Of a stretch of 18,225 nucleotides of DNA, positions 6,872 through 14,521 are shown piece by piece. Numbering within the stretch: position 1 is the stretch's first letter; each line of letters starts with the position of its first letter. Source of the DNA: Candidatus Firestoneibacteriota bacterium (GTDB taxonomy: Bacteria; Oederibacteriota; JAAXVQ01; JAUVAV01); NCBI GenBank assembly GCA_030635415.1, contig DAOVYW010000019.1, forward strand, positions 1 through 18,225, in the 5' to 3' direction. The position numbers and the translations under genes are program-made. The notes beneath the pieces were generated by a model. It did no database searches. It saw only the letters and a list, made by a program, of their open reading frames with translations, and was not told the origin of the DNA.

Positions 6872-7399
6872 TTAAAATCCCTCGATAACCCGGGCCATAA
6901 TTCGTTTAGTTAATTGCAGGACCATCCGTCGCCTGGCGGTTTGTTCATCTTCCGGAGTGATCCCGAGGGTATTGGCCACATAATAGGTAGTATTTTCTTC
7001 AAATGATTCCTCGGTCCAGAGAACTTTTCCGGCCTGGTTATCCTTGAGACTTAAACGCAGGATAAGACGCATTTTATATTGTTGAGGGGTATTATGCACA
7101 TCCAGGAGCAAAGGCTCCAAAATATACTGCACTACTGTGCCCTTCAGAATAGCGTTGGCTTTTTCCGGTTCGGTTAAAGTCATCCGGCCGTCCATCAAAA
7201 AATCCTGGATTAATTGCTGAGTAATATCATTGGCAATATCCGGCTGGACAGTACGATTCTGGAATATCGGAATAGCCAGCTTGCTCATATAATCCGGCAA
7301 TCCGGGCCGAATAGCCACGTCTGAACATCCGGTCGAAAAAACCACCATAACACTTAAAGCCCCCAGTATAAAAACCCCTCCCTGCCATGCACCTTTCAT
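6872..7399 (-). CDS. lptE: LPS-assembly lipoprotein LptE
   Basis: 175 residues from the ATG at 7399, which follows AGGAGGTG (7405-7412); an upstream in-frame ATG at 7447 lies in repeat DNA and is less likely. The N-terminus is a lipoprotein signal: MKGAWQGG, a hydrophobic stretch, and the lipobox STGC (Cys25). The body fits the LptE family (KLAIPIFQNRTVQPDIANDI, LKGTVVQYIL, LWTEESFEENTTYYV). LptE is an outer-membrane lipoprotein that plugs the LptD barrel for LPS export. The family is poorly conserved, so the call also rests on its position between leuS and holA. Confidence 0.88.
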   Translation of the reverse strand: MKGAWQGGVFILGALSVMVVFSTGCSDVAIRPGLPDYMSKLAIPIFQNRTVQPDIANDITQQLIQDFLMDGRMTLTEPEKANAILKGTVVQYILEPLLLDVHNTPQQYKMRLILRLSLKDNQAGKVLWTEESFEENTTYYVANTLGITPEDEQTARRRMVLQLTKRIMARVIEGF

Positions 7400-7437
7400 T
7401 AATACACCTCCTGATTGAGATATTTCAGTACTCCATT

Positions 7438-7519
7438 GGGCCGCCACGGAAGGCGGCCCCTACAAAAATTGTTTTACATCATAAAGGTTTTGTGTAGGGG
7501 CGGGCCCCTGTGCCCGCCC
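7438..7519. repeat. Pair of inverted palindromic repeats (REPIN/BIME-like) in the leuS-lptE spacer
   Basis: Two hairpins, GGGCCGCC/GGCGGCCC (7438-7459) and GGGCGGGC/GCCCGCCC (7498-7519), face each other through matching tails CCCCTACAAAA and TTTTGTGTAGGGG. This is the layout of paired REP elements. The tails match the 4161-4487 array. Confidence 0.8.
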
Positions 7520-7559
7520 AATAACAAATATTTGTGGTCATGAAGCCAGAGAACAGTCA

Positions 7560-7577
7560 CAGGGGGCGCCCCTATAA
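7560..7577. repeat. Degenerate third copy of the palindromic repeat
   Basis: GGGGGCGCCCCTATAA at this site reads, on the minus strand, as a shortened version of the TAGGGGCGGGCCCCTGTG element next to it. It lies 20 bases after the leuS stop. Confidence 0.45.
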
Positions 7578-7596
7578 TTTTCCGGGAAATCAAAGG

Positions 7597-10083
7597 TTAA
7601 AACACTACATTAACCAATTTATCCGGAACCACAATAACTTTTTTTGCCTCCCGGCCCTTCCCTTCGGCTTTAACCCGTTCATCATTCAAGGCACTCCGCC
7701 TGAGTTCCTCCTGGGAAATACCGGTACCAACCTGGATCCGGCTTCGCACCTTTCCGTTTACTTGAATAATAATCGTCAGCATTTCCTCGGCCGCGATCGA
7801 GGCATCGTACTCAGGCCAGGTTTGCGTGAAAACCGAAGGCGCGTGGCCCAGTTGCTCCCAAAGTTCCTCTGCCAAATGGGGGAAGAAAGGGGCGCAGAGT
7901 TTTGCTAAAACCTCGCCGGCTTCCCGGACCAAAGCCCCATGACCGGCCTGGCTGCCCTTGGTCTCCGGGGAAAGCCCGGCAAGCTCATTGAGGAGCTCCA
8001 TCATGGCCGCAATCGCAGTATTAAACTTGAAATTGTTGTCCAGGTCTTCGGTTACCCGGCGGATCGTCTGGTGAAGTTTGCGGCGAATACTCCGACCGGC
8101 CCCGGAAAGATTTCCTGTTATCTCCACGGGCGCTTTCCGCATCTCGTCCCGCCAGTGATAGTAAAAGGTCCAAATCCGCTTAATAAAGCGGTGAATACCC
8201 TCCACACCCTGATCGCTCCATTCCAGTTCCCTTTCCGGCGGGGCCGCGAAGAGAATAACCCCCCGCGTGGTATCAATACCGAAACGTGAGATCATATCAT
8301 CGGCCGCGACCGTGTTCCCTTTGGATTTGGACATGACCTGGCCATCCTTTAATACCATGCCCTGGGTAAACAAGGCTTTAAAAGGCTCGTCAAAATCCAA
8401 CAGCCCTTGGTCATGCAAAAACTTGGTGAAAAAGCGGGAATACAATAAATGCAGGATGGCGTGTTCAATCCCGCCGATATACTGATCAACCGGCATCCAA
8501 TACCCGGCAGGTTTGGGTGCGAATGCCTGGTTCTTATCGCGCGGAGAAACATAACGCAAATAGTACCAGGAAGAATCAATAAAAGTGTCCATGGTATCAG
8601 TCTCACGGCGTGCCGGCCCGCCGCATTGCGGGCATATGACATGTACAAAATCCTGGGCCGTTTCCAGCATGCCGGATGGATTATATTCCAGATCCAGCGG
8701 AAGCTTCACAGGTAGTTCTTGTTCCGGCACCGGCACCATACCGCATTTTTCGCAATATATCATGGGAATCGGGCATCCCCAGTAACGCTGTCTTGAGATC
8801 AGCCAATCGCGCAGGCGAAAGTTAACTTCCGGCCGGCCCATCTTCTCCTTTTCCATCCACTCAGCGATAGTACGCATAGCCTCTTGATTTGGCAGTCCAT
8901 CAAATTGGCCGCTGTTGATCTGGACACCATTACCCACATAAGCCTTGGTCATTGATCCCGGACTCAGATCCCGGTCCTCGGGTTTAATAACCACCTTGAT
9001 AGGAAGTCCATGGGCTCTGGCAAACTCAAAATCGCGCTGATCATGGCCCGGAACCGCCATTATCGCTCCAGTTCCGTACTGCATAAGCACATAGTCAGCG
9101 GCATATAGGGGCACTTTTTCGCCATTCACCGGATTAATCACACGCAAGCCGGTATCAACCCCCTCTTTGGGCTTTTCCGTGGAAACCCGCTCGATCTCGC
9201 TTTCAAGCTTCACACGTTCGGCAAAAGCCCGGACTTTAGCGGCTTCCGGCCGGCCGGGCATTAATTCCTCCAGCAACGGATGCTCCGGCGCAATAGACAT
9301 GTAGGTAATTCCAAAAACCGTATCAATCCGTGTAGTGAAAACCGCAAGCTCTCTATCCGTTCCTTCAATCCGGAGCTTGAATTCCACGCCTTCCGAACGG
9401 CCGATCCAGTTCTCCTGCATAGTTTTCACCCGTTCCGGCCACTTATCCAGCTTTTTAAGATCATCCAGCAGGTGCTGGGTATTGCTGGTCATCTTCACAT
9501 ACCACTGATCCAGCTCCTTCTGTCCTACCGGCTCTTTTCAGCGCCAACAGACACCATCCACCACCTGCTCATTGGCCAGTACGGTCTGACATGTTTGGCA
9601 CCAGTTGACCGGGCTCTTTTTCTTATAGGCTAAGCCAGCCTGGTAAAATTCCAGAAAAAGCCACTGGGTCCAACGATAATACTCTTCATCGCAGGTAGCC
9701 ACTTCCCGGTCCCAATCATAAATTAAATCAAGCGTTCTCAATTGTTCGCCCATAACCTTGATATTTCCGCGGGTATATTCATTCGGATGAATGCCGTTCT
9801 TAATAGAGGCATTTTCCGCCGGCAGGCCAAAGGCGTCCCATCCCATGGGATTCAACACATTATAACCCTGCATCATTTTGTAACGAACAACAACGTCCCC
9901 TATAGTATAATTACGCACATGCCCCATGTGCAGATTTGAACCCGAAGGATATGGAAACATAACCAGGCAATAGTACTTTGGCTTGGAAGGATCCTCAATC
10001 ACCCGCCCCATTTTTTTCTTTTGCCAATATCCGCTCCACTTGGATTCCACCACGGCGAAATCATACTTCTGGTTCAAGGTCAA
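7597..10083 (-). CDS. leuS: Leucyl-tRNA synthetase with an in-frame TGA at codon 182
   Basis: 829 codons including the stop, full family length. It charges tRNA-Leu with leucine. Class I signatures: LHMGH at 51-55 and MSKS in the C-terminal half. Also seen: an editing/CP1 domain (WIGRSEGVEF and onward; GTGAIMAVPGHDQRDFEFA), AFGLPAENA, DTFIDSSWYYLRY and the anticodon-binding region. Codon 182 (9538-9540) is TGA in the same frame as both flanks; without readthrough, pieces of 181 and up to 646 codons result. The TGA falls in CWR-x-KEPV, where E. coli LeuRS has CWRCDTKV, that is at a zinc-knuckle Cys (partners C162, C165, C179). The first in-frame TTG is at 10083, but AGGAGG (10087-10092) fits the TTG at 10077 better (9 bases against 3). 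Gene identity is certain; the meaning of the TGA is not. Confidence 0.93.
9538..9540 (-). other. In-frame TGA inside leuS, at the expected zinc-ligand Cys
   Basis: TGC or TGT to TGA is a one-base change. Candidate explanations are selenocysteine, other UGA recoding, nonsense mutation or sequence error. Downstream of the TGA I find only a 4-bp pairing (CCGG with CUGG), not a convincing bacterial SECIS hairpin. Confidence 0.9.
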
Positions 10084-10160
10084 AATCCTCCTAAAAAACT
10101 GGGATGCCTGCCTTAATTAATACCGCAATAAACGACGCTAACTTAATGTGACTCTGGGTA

Positions 10161-10187
10161 CTAGAGGCATGGTACGCCGGACCCCTA
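10161..10187. other. Inverted repeat in the leuS leader
   Basis: CTAGAGG and CCCCTAG (one mismatch) flank GC-rich bases. It would form in the roughly 165-base 5' leader between the leuS promoter candidate and leuS. No T run follows on the minus strand, so it is not an intrinsic terminator. The rest of 10093-10310 shows nothing else recognisable besides the promoter. Confidence 0.4.
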
Positions 10188-10255
10188 GTTGAACACCAAA
10201 AAAAGGTTTATGTTACTGTCATTCAAGACATGAATAATAAAAGGAAATTGGCTGG

Positions 10256-10285
10256 ATTATAGCACAGGCTAAAAGAAGGGGTCAA
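10256..10285 (-). promoter_or_regulatory. Sigma70-type promoter for leuS-lptE-holA
   Basis: On the minus strand, TTGACC (10280-10285) and a perfect TATAAT (10256-10261) are separated by 18 bases. It lies just past the end of the histidine kinase gene and about 170 bases upstream of leuS. Confidence 0.75.
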
Positions 10286-10310
10286 ATGCTTTACAGCTTT
10301 AAAACCATTC

Positions 10311-11450
10311 TCAAAGTTTATACCTGTCAGCCGGGAGATTGACAGGAATTGAAATTTCTACGCTGGTTCCTTGCCCGGGCTTGGAATCAAGCCGAATAAA
10401 ACCCTTATGGGCTTCAACCACCGCCTTGACCAGAGGCAAGCCAATACCTATGCCTCCGCCCTTAAACGCGCTGGTACTGCTCGAATGGTGCTGGACATCC
10501 CCTATTTCGTAAAAGGTTTCGAAAATCCTCCCTAGCTCCTCCACGGGTATTCCGATACCATTATCTTTTATCCATATTACAACATAATTATTCTGACGCC
10601 GGGCGCCGATTATTATTTCTCCGCCGTCCCGGGTATTTCGAAGGGCGTTCTGCATTATTTCCATCAGACTCTGACGCAAACGGAGAGAATCCACATTAAG
10701 CGGTTCAATTTCCTCAGCCGCTTCCAGCCGCATATTCACTTTTCGTTCAGTAGTTGAGGCTTTTATTTCCGACAATACATCGGACAATAATTTCAAGATG
10801 CTGATCGGTTTTAAGTGAAGTTTAATCTCACCGGCTTCCGCCTGGTTGATAACCTGAATATTATTACATAAACTTATTAATTGCTTGGTGGATTTTGTTA
10901 TTATTTCCAGCAGTTGGTTTTGGTCTTCAGTGAGTGAGGCGCTCTGTCGGTTTAGTATCACTAGGTATCCATAGATCAAGGTAAGCGGCGTCCGCAGTTC
11001 ATGGGAAACCAGGTTTAAAAATTTATCCTTCATCTCGTTTAATATTTTAAGCAGCTTATTTTCCCGGGAAAGCTCCCTTTTTTCTATTATTTTTTCCACC
11101 ACGGAACATAATTCACCAGGCGAATACGGTTTCATGATAAAATCTACCGCGCCGGCCCGCATGGATTCTATCGCCGCTTCCAGGGTGGCATATCCGGTCA
11201 TAACCACCACGTCGATCCGGGGCCTAACCTGTTTCAGGGTATTAATGATTTTAATCCCATTGCCCGCCGGTATCTGCATGTCGGTAATAACCAGGGCATA
11301 ATCTTTCTGAGCAACCCGGTTCCAAGCCTCATCCAAACCTCCGGCCTGATCAACCTGGTATCCCTTATCAGATAGGATCTCCGCCGTTACCTGGCGGACA
11401 ACCTGGTCATCATCAATAACTAATAAAGAACTATCATACTTCCCAATCAT
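10311..11450 (-). CDS. Receiver-histidine kinase (REC - HisKA - HATPase), soluble
   Basis: 379 residues. An N-terminal receiver domain: acidic pocket DDD at 13-15, phospho-acceptor D57 in ITDMQIP, T85 and K107. Then a HisKA dimerisation helix with the phospho-histidine H150 in NLVSHELRTPL, and a HATPase domain with N268 (N box), DNGIGI at 296-301 and GGGIGIGL at 331-338. All catalytic residues are present. No membrane segment, so it is probably cytoplasmic and receives its signal through the receiver domain from another kinase. No partner regulator is next to it; the adjacent divergent gene is a diguanylate cyclase, which may act in the same circuit (inference). The ATG at 11450 has TGGAG 6 bases upstream. 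Its stop is TGA, so UGA also terminates in this genome. Confidence 0.93.
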   Translation of the reverse strand: MIGKYDSSLLVIDDDQVVRQVTAEILSDKGYQVDQAGGLDEAWNRVAQKDYALVITDMQIPAGNGIKIINTLKQVRPRIDVVVMTGYATLEAAIESMRAGAVDFIMKPYSPGELCSVVEKIIEKRELSRENKLLKILNEMKDKFLNLVSHELRTPLTLIYGYLVILNRQSASLTEDQNQLLEIITKSTKQLISLCNNIQVINQAEAGEIKLHLKPISILKLLSDVLSEIKASTTERKVNMRLEAAEEIEPLNVDSLRLRQSLMEIMQNALRNTRDGGEIIIGARRQNNYVVIWIKDNGIGIPVEELGRIFETFYEIGDVQHHSSSTSAFKGGGIGIGLPLVKAVVEAHKGFIRLDSKPGQGTSVEISIPVNLPADRYKL

Positions 11451-11605
11451 TTCAGCTCCATTTCTCCCCGATGAGCTGGAAAAATTGATCTTTCCGCAGC
11501 CGGGACCAACACTTATTGATATTGTCGGTTGCCGCCGGGCTAATGCTTAATCATATTTCAAGAAAAGCTTACCGGCCGTTGTATTGCCAATTCCACAATA
11601 AAAAC

Positions 11606-11634
11606 TTGCCCATCTCCCCTCTCTATTTTACAAT
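11606..11634 (+). promoter_or_regulatory. Candidate promoter for the diguanylate cyclase-patatin operon
   Basis: TTGCCC (11606-11611), 17-base spacer, TACAAT (11629-11634), with the predicted start of transcription about 20 bases before the coding start. Confidence 0.6.
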
Positions 11635-11663
11635 ATACTTATATTTTTTGGGAGGTTCCAGGC

Positions 11664-12944
11664 GTGGGTTTAAATATCCGTCAAAAAATTTTGCTGGCTT
11701 TTATTTTTGTGCTCTTGGTCTCGTCCGGCGCGGTTTTTATGATTTATAACAACAGCGCCCGTATTACTCAACTCGCGAATCTTATTATTAACGAGGATCT
11801 GAAAAATATCCTCCACGCGGAAAAGATGATGCAGTATCTTCTGCACACCGACTGGGCGCTTTCCAAGTATCAACTAAGCAGAATCCCCACCTGGCGAAAC
11901 ACCATCCACAAATCCCAGCGTCATTTCAAGACCGTTTTCCGGCATTCCCGGGAGAATGCCGTCCGGGAAAGGGACAAAACCTCTCTGGCCAAAATTAGAA
12001 AACTTTACCGCCGCTACGCCCATCAGATCGAGAATCAAGTTAAGCGTTTCGAGCAGGGCTTGATCGACACCAATCTGCAGCAACACCTGCGTACTCAGGA
12101 GAGCGTAATCGAAGATATCATAAAAGAACTGGAGCAATTAATCACCTTGAATGTCGGACGTCTGGAAGAACGTTTGGAGCAAGCTAAGATGCTTAAACGC
12201 CTGAACCAGCGTTTAAGCGTGGGGGTCGTACTCCTGGTCACCCTGACTTCCGCCCTGCTGGTTTTCATTCTTAATCAAACTATCTTATCGCCTATTAACC
12301 GGCTTATGGAGGGTGTGCGTAAATTCGCCAACGGCGATTTCGCCACTCAGGTTCCGGTTACCTCGCAGGATGAGATTGGAGAACTTTCGGCCAATTTCAA
12401 TGTAATGGCTAAAAACATTAAGCATGACCGTCAGAAACTCACCGCTCTCACGATCATGGACGAAAAAACCGGTCTATTTAATTTCCGGCACTTTAAGCTG
12501 GCCATCATTGAGGAAATGAAACGCGCTGAGCGCTACAGCCGGCATCTGGGATTGGTTATGATCGATATTGACCATTTTAAAAATTATAATGATACCAACG
12601 GGCATCCTATGGGCGATTTACTACTCAAGGAACTCTCCAACATTTTAAAAGAAACGGTTCGGGAAACCGACCTGCTGGCGCGCTTTGGCGGCGAGGAATT
12701 TATCATTTTACTGCCCGAGACCAGCCGTGATCAGGCGGTGAAATTGTCCGAAAACCTGCGTTTGCGGGTTAAAAACCATGTTTTTCCCATGGAAGAAAAA
12801 CAACCCGGTAAAGACCTTACCGTCAGTATCGGGGTAGCCTCTTATCCCTCCAAAAAGATCGATTCTCCGGATACCCTTCTGGAAAAAGCGGATCAGGCGC
12901 TCTACCGGGCCAAAAAACGCGGACGTAATCGTGTCTGTATCTAA
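11664..12944 (+). CDS. Membrane-bound diguanylate cyclase (sensor - HAMP - GGDEF)
   Basis: 426 residues. Makes cyclic di-GMP from two GTP. Membrane segment 1 at about 9-27, a helical periplasmic sensor region (about 30-183) of no family I recognise, membrane segment 2 at about 185-204, a HAMP linker (about 205-258) and a GGDEF domain. The active site is GGEEF at 342-346, an accepted catalytic form; the RETD at 333-336, five residues before it, is the inhibitory I-site for product feedback. MIDIDHFKNYND at 299-310 is the typical metal/nucleotide-binding stretch. It starts with GTG at 11664 after GGGAGG (11650-11655). It overlaps the next gene by 14 bases and diverges from the histidine kinase gene. 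Confidence 0.95.
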   Translation: MGLNIRQKILLAFIFVLLVSSGAVFMIYNNSARITQLANLIINEDLKNILHAEKMMQYLLHTDWALSKYQLSRIPTWRNTIHKSQRHFKTVFRHSRENAVRERDKTSLAKIRKLYRRYAHQIENQVKRFEQGLIDTNLQQHLRTQESVIEDIIKELEQLITLNVGRLEERLEQAKMLKRLNQRLSVGVVLLVTLTSALLVFILNQTILSPINRLMEGVRKFANGDFATQVPVTSQDEIGELSANFNVMAKNIKHDRQKLTALTIMDEKTGLFNFRHFKLAIIEEMKRAERYSRHLGLVMIDIDHFKNYNDTNGHPMGDLLLKELSNILKETVRETDLLARFGGEEFIILLPETSRDQAVKLSENLRLRVKNHVFPMEEKQPGKDLTVSIGVASYPSKKIDSPDTLLEKADQALYRAKKRGRNRVCI

Positions 12945-13872
12945 TTCCAAATCCCATCCGCCTATCAAAATCGGGCTGGCGCTCGGCGGAGGCGGTGCTC
13001 GTGGCCTAGCTCACGTGGGAGTACTTAAAGTTCTGGAGCAAGCCGGTATTCGGCCCCAACTGGTGGTCGGAACCTCCATGGGTTCTATTATCGGCGTACT
13101 TTATTGTTTTTTACAAAATGCCATGTTGGTTGAGGACAAAATACTCTCGCGTTTGAAAAGCCCAAAGATGGCTCAATTAGGCCTGGATAAATTCTCCCGT
13201 CAAAAGTCAAAAAACCTTGTTGATCATAATTTTCGCCAGGCTATGGAACGTCTCACCCGGGTCTACATGCTGACCTCGGCGATTACCAAGGACCATCTAA
13301 TCGCCGAAGAAAAGATCAAGGTTTTGCTTTCCCTGCTGGTGCCGGAAATCGAGATCGAAAATCTCCCCCTGCCTTTTGCCGCCGTGGCGGCCGACCTGAT
13401 AACCGGTTCATCATATATCTTCCGTCAGGGCTCGGCAACCCTGGCGACCCGGGCTTCCGCCGCCATTCCTGGAGTTTTCCCCCCAGTACCCTACCAGGGC
13501 ATGCAACTGGTTGACGGCTGCGTAGTTTCTCTAATTCCCGTACTGGAGACCGTACAGCTCGGCGCGGATTTCGTTATTGCCGTTGATGTTTCTCAACCGC
13601 TGGCTGTAACTAAACCATTTCGGACCGGCGTGGAGATCTGGCTGCGGGCGGATTTCATCACTAATATGCACCTGCGTGACGTGCATTTAAATAGCGCGGA
13701 TAGGGTTATCCGCGTAAAAAACCTCGATTTCTCCTGGAACTCTTTTAATTCCGCCCGCGAGATTATCGCCGCCGGCACCCAGGCCGCGCAGGACGCTCTG
13801 CCGGAAATCCTTTCCGCCTTAAAAACCCGACAGCCCTGGTGGAAGCGATGGCTAAGCCGGACAAAGAAATAA
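12931..13872 (+). CDS. Patatin-like phospholipase/esterase (RssA-type)
   Basis: 313 residues. A serine hydrolase of the patatin family with a Ser-Asp dyad: oxyanion-hole loop ALGGGGARGLAHVG (about 17-30), nucleophile S49 in GTSMGS, and D195 in VDGCVV (DGC in place of the usual DGG/DGA). The likely reaction is acyl-ester hydrolysis of lipids; the true substrate is unknown. No signal peptide is seen, so cytoplasmic or membrane-attached; the C-terminus is basic (WWKRWLSRTKK). The GTG at 12931 lies inside the end of the cyclase gene and has only a weak ribosome-binding site, so translation is probably coupled to the cyclase. Confidence 0.92.
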   Translation: MSVSNSKSHPPIKIGLALGGGGARGLAHVGVLKVLEQAGIRPQLVVGTSMGSIIGVLYCFLQNAMLVEDKILSRLKSPKMAQLGLDKFSRQKSKNLVDHNFRQAMERLTRVYMLTSAITKDHLIAEEKIKVLLSLLVPEIEIENLPLPFAAVAADLITGSSYIFRQGSATLATRASAAIPGVFPPVPYQGMQLVDGCVVSLIPVLETVQLGADFVIAVDVSQPLAVTKPFRTGVEIWLRADFITNMHLRDVHLNSADRVIRVKNLDFSWNSFNSAREIIAAGTQAAQDALPEILSALKTRQPWWKRWLSRTKK

Positions 13873-13875
13873 CAT

Positions 13876-13905
13876 TTCATTATCAGGCAATAACTGTGGT
13901 ATAAT
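13876..13905 (+). promoter_or_regulatory. Extended -10 promoter for the outer-membrane protein gene
   Basis: TGGTATAAT (13897-13905) is an extended -10 of consensus form. The -35 (TTCATT, 13876-13881, 18-base spacer) is weak, as is usual for this promoter type. Confidence 0.6.
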
Positions 13906-13942
13906 TCAAATCGTTGCTTATTTAATAATAAGGAGTGAACTT

Positions 13943-14521
13943 ATGAAAAAAGTTATTATGCTGGCGGTTTTAATTATAGCAGCGGCTTTACTCCAGCGTC
14001 CAGCTCAAGCCGGAGTCTTCGGAACCGCCTCTACCCTGAGATCCGGGCATTTCTCCCTGGGTCTGGAACCGAGTCTGGCTTTTTCGCCCGCGGAATTTCT
14101 TTTTTTCTTTCATGGAGGATTAGGGCTTACCCGCAGCATTGACCTGGATGCCAAACTCGGGCTGGGTTCATATATCTATTTTGGCGCGGATGTGGAATTC
14201 AAGCTTATTCCCGACTCCCGGTATGGGCCCGGGCTCTCTTTGAGCGCCGGCGCTCACGGAACCTCTAATTTTGGGCTGGATGCCACGCTAAACCTTTCCA
14301 ACCGCTTCCGGACCTTCAGTTTCTACGCGGCGTTGGATGCCGACATAGAGATCTTGGAATCGGAAAACAGCGAAGACACTCTTCTTTTGGTTCCTTTTTA
14401 TTTTGACCTCGGCGTGGCAATTCCACTTTCGCGCCAATCGGAATTTCTCTTTGAATGCAATATCGCGCTTTCCGAGCCGGCCAACAGTGGACTGTCTGCC
14501 GGATTGGCGTTTTACTTCTAG
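13943..14521 (+). CDS. Small outer-membrane beta-barrel protein, function unknown
   Basis: 192 residues. An N-terminal signal peptide (MKKVIMLAVLIIAAALL, cleavage probably after AQA at 23). The mature part alternates hydrophobic and polar residues in short strands (for example SIDLDAKLGLGSYIYFGADV, RTFSFYAALDADI, LLLVPFYFDLGVAI), and ends in AFYF: a C-terminal aromatic residue is the sorting signal for the BAM machinery. The size suggests a barrel of roughly eight to ten strands. AGGAG (13931-13935) precedes the ATG by 7 bases. I do not recognise a specific family. Its stop is directly next to the stop of convergent hydG. Confidence 0.75.
   Translation: MKKVIMLAVLIIAAALLQRPAQAGVFGTASTLRSGHFSLGLEPSLAFSPAEFLFFFHGGLGLTRSIDLDAKLGLGSYIYFGADVEFKLIPDSRYGPGLSLSAGAHGTSNFGLDATLNLSNRFRTFSFYAALDADIEILESENSEDTLLLVPFYFDLGVAIPLSRQSEFLFECNIALSEPANSGLSAGLAFYF

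Noticed and set aside
7400..7447. Upstream ATG for LptE at 7447
   Set aside because: The extra 16 codons lie before the AGGAGGTG site and would bury the lipoprotein signal peptide.
7597..9498. Separate 633-residue LeuRS subunit (naturally split enzyme)
   Set aside because: The two frames are in phase and join at one TGA inside the zinc knuckle; the ATG at 9498 has its nearest GGAG about 21 bases upstream. Split LeuRS as in Aquifex is divided elsewhere, so a separate gene is unlikely, though reinitiation is not excluded.
9481..9540. Genome-wide UGA reassignment (to Trp or Gly)
   Set aside because: No other gene in the window has an internal TGA, Trp is encoded by TGG throughout, and the histidine kinase gene ends with TGA.
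10161..10187. T-box-like TGGTACGCCGG near leuS
   Set aside because: The resemblance is on the plus strand, opposite to leuS, with no gene downstream in that direction and an imperfect motif.
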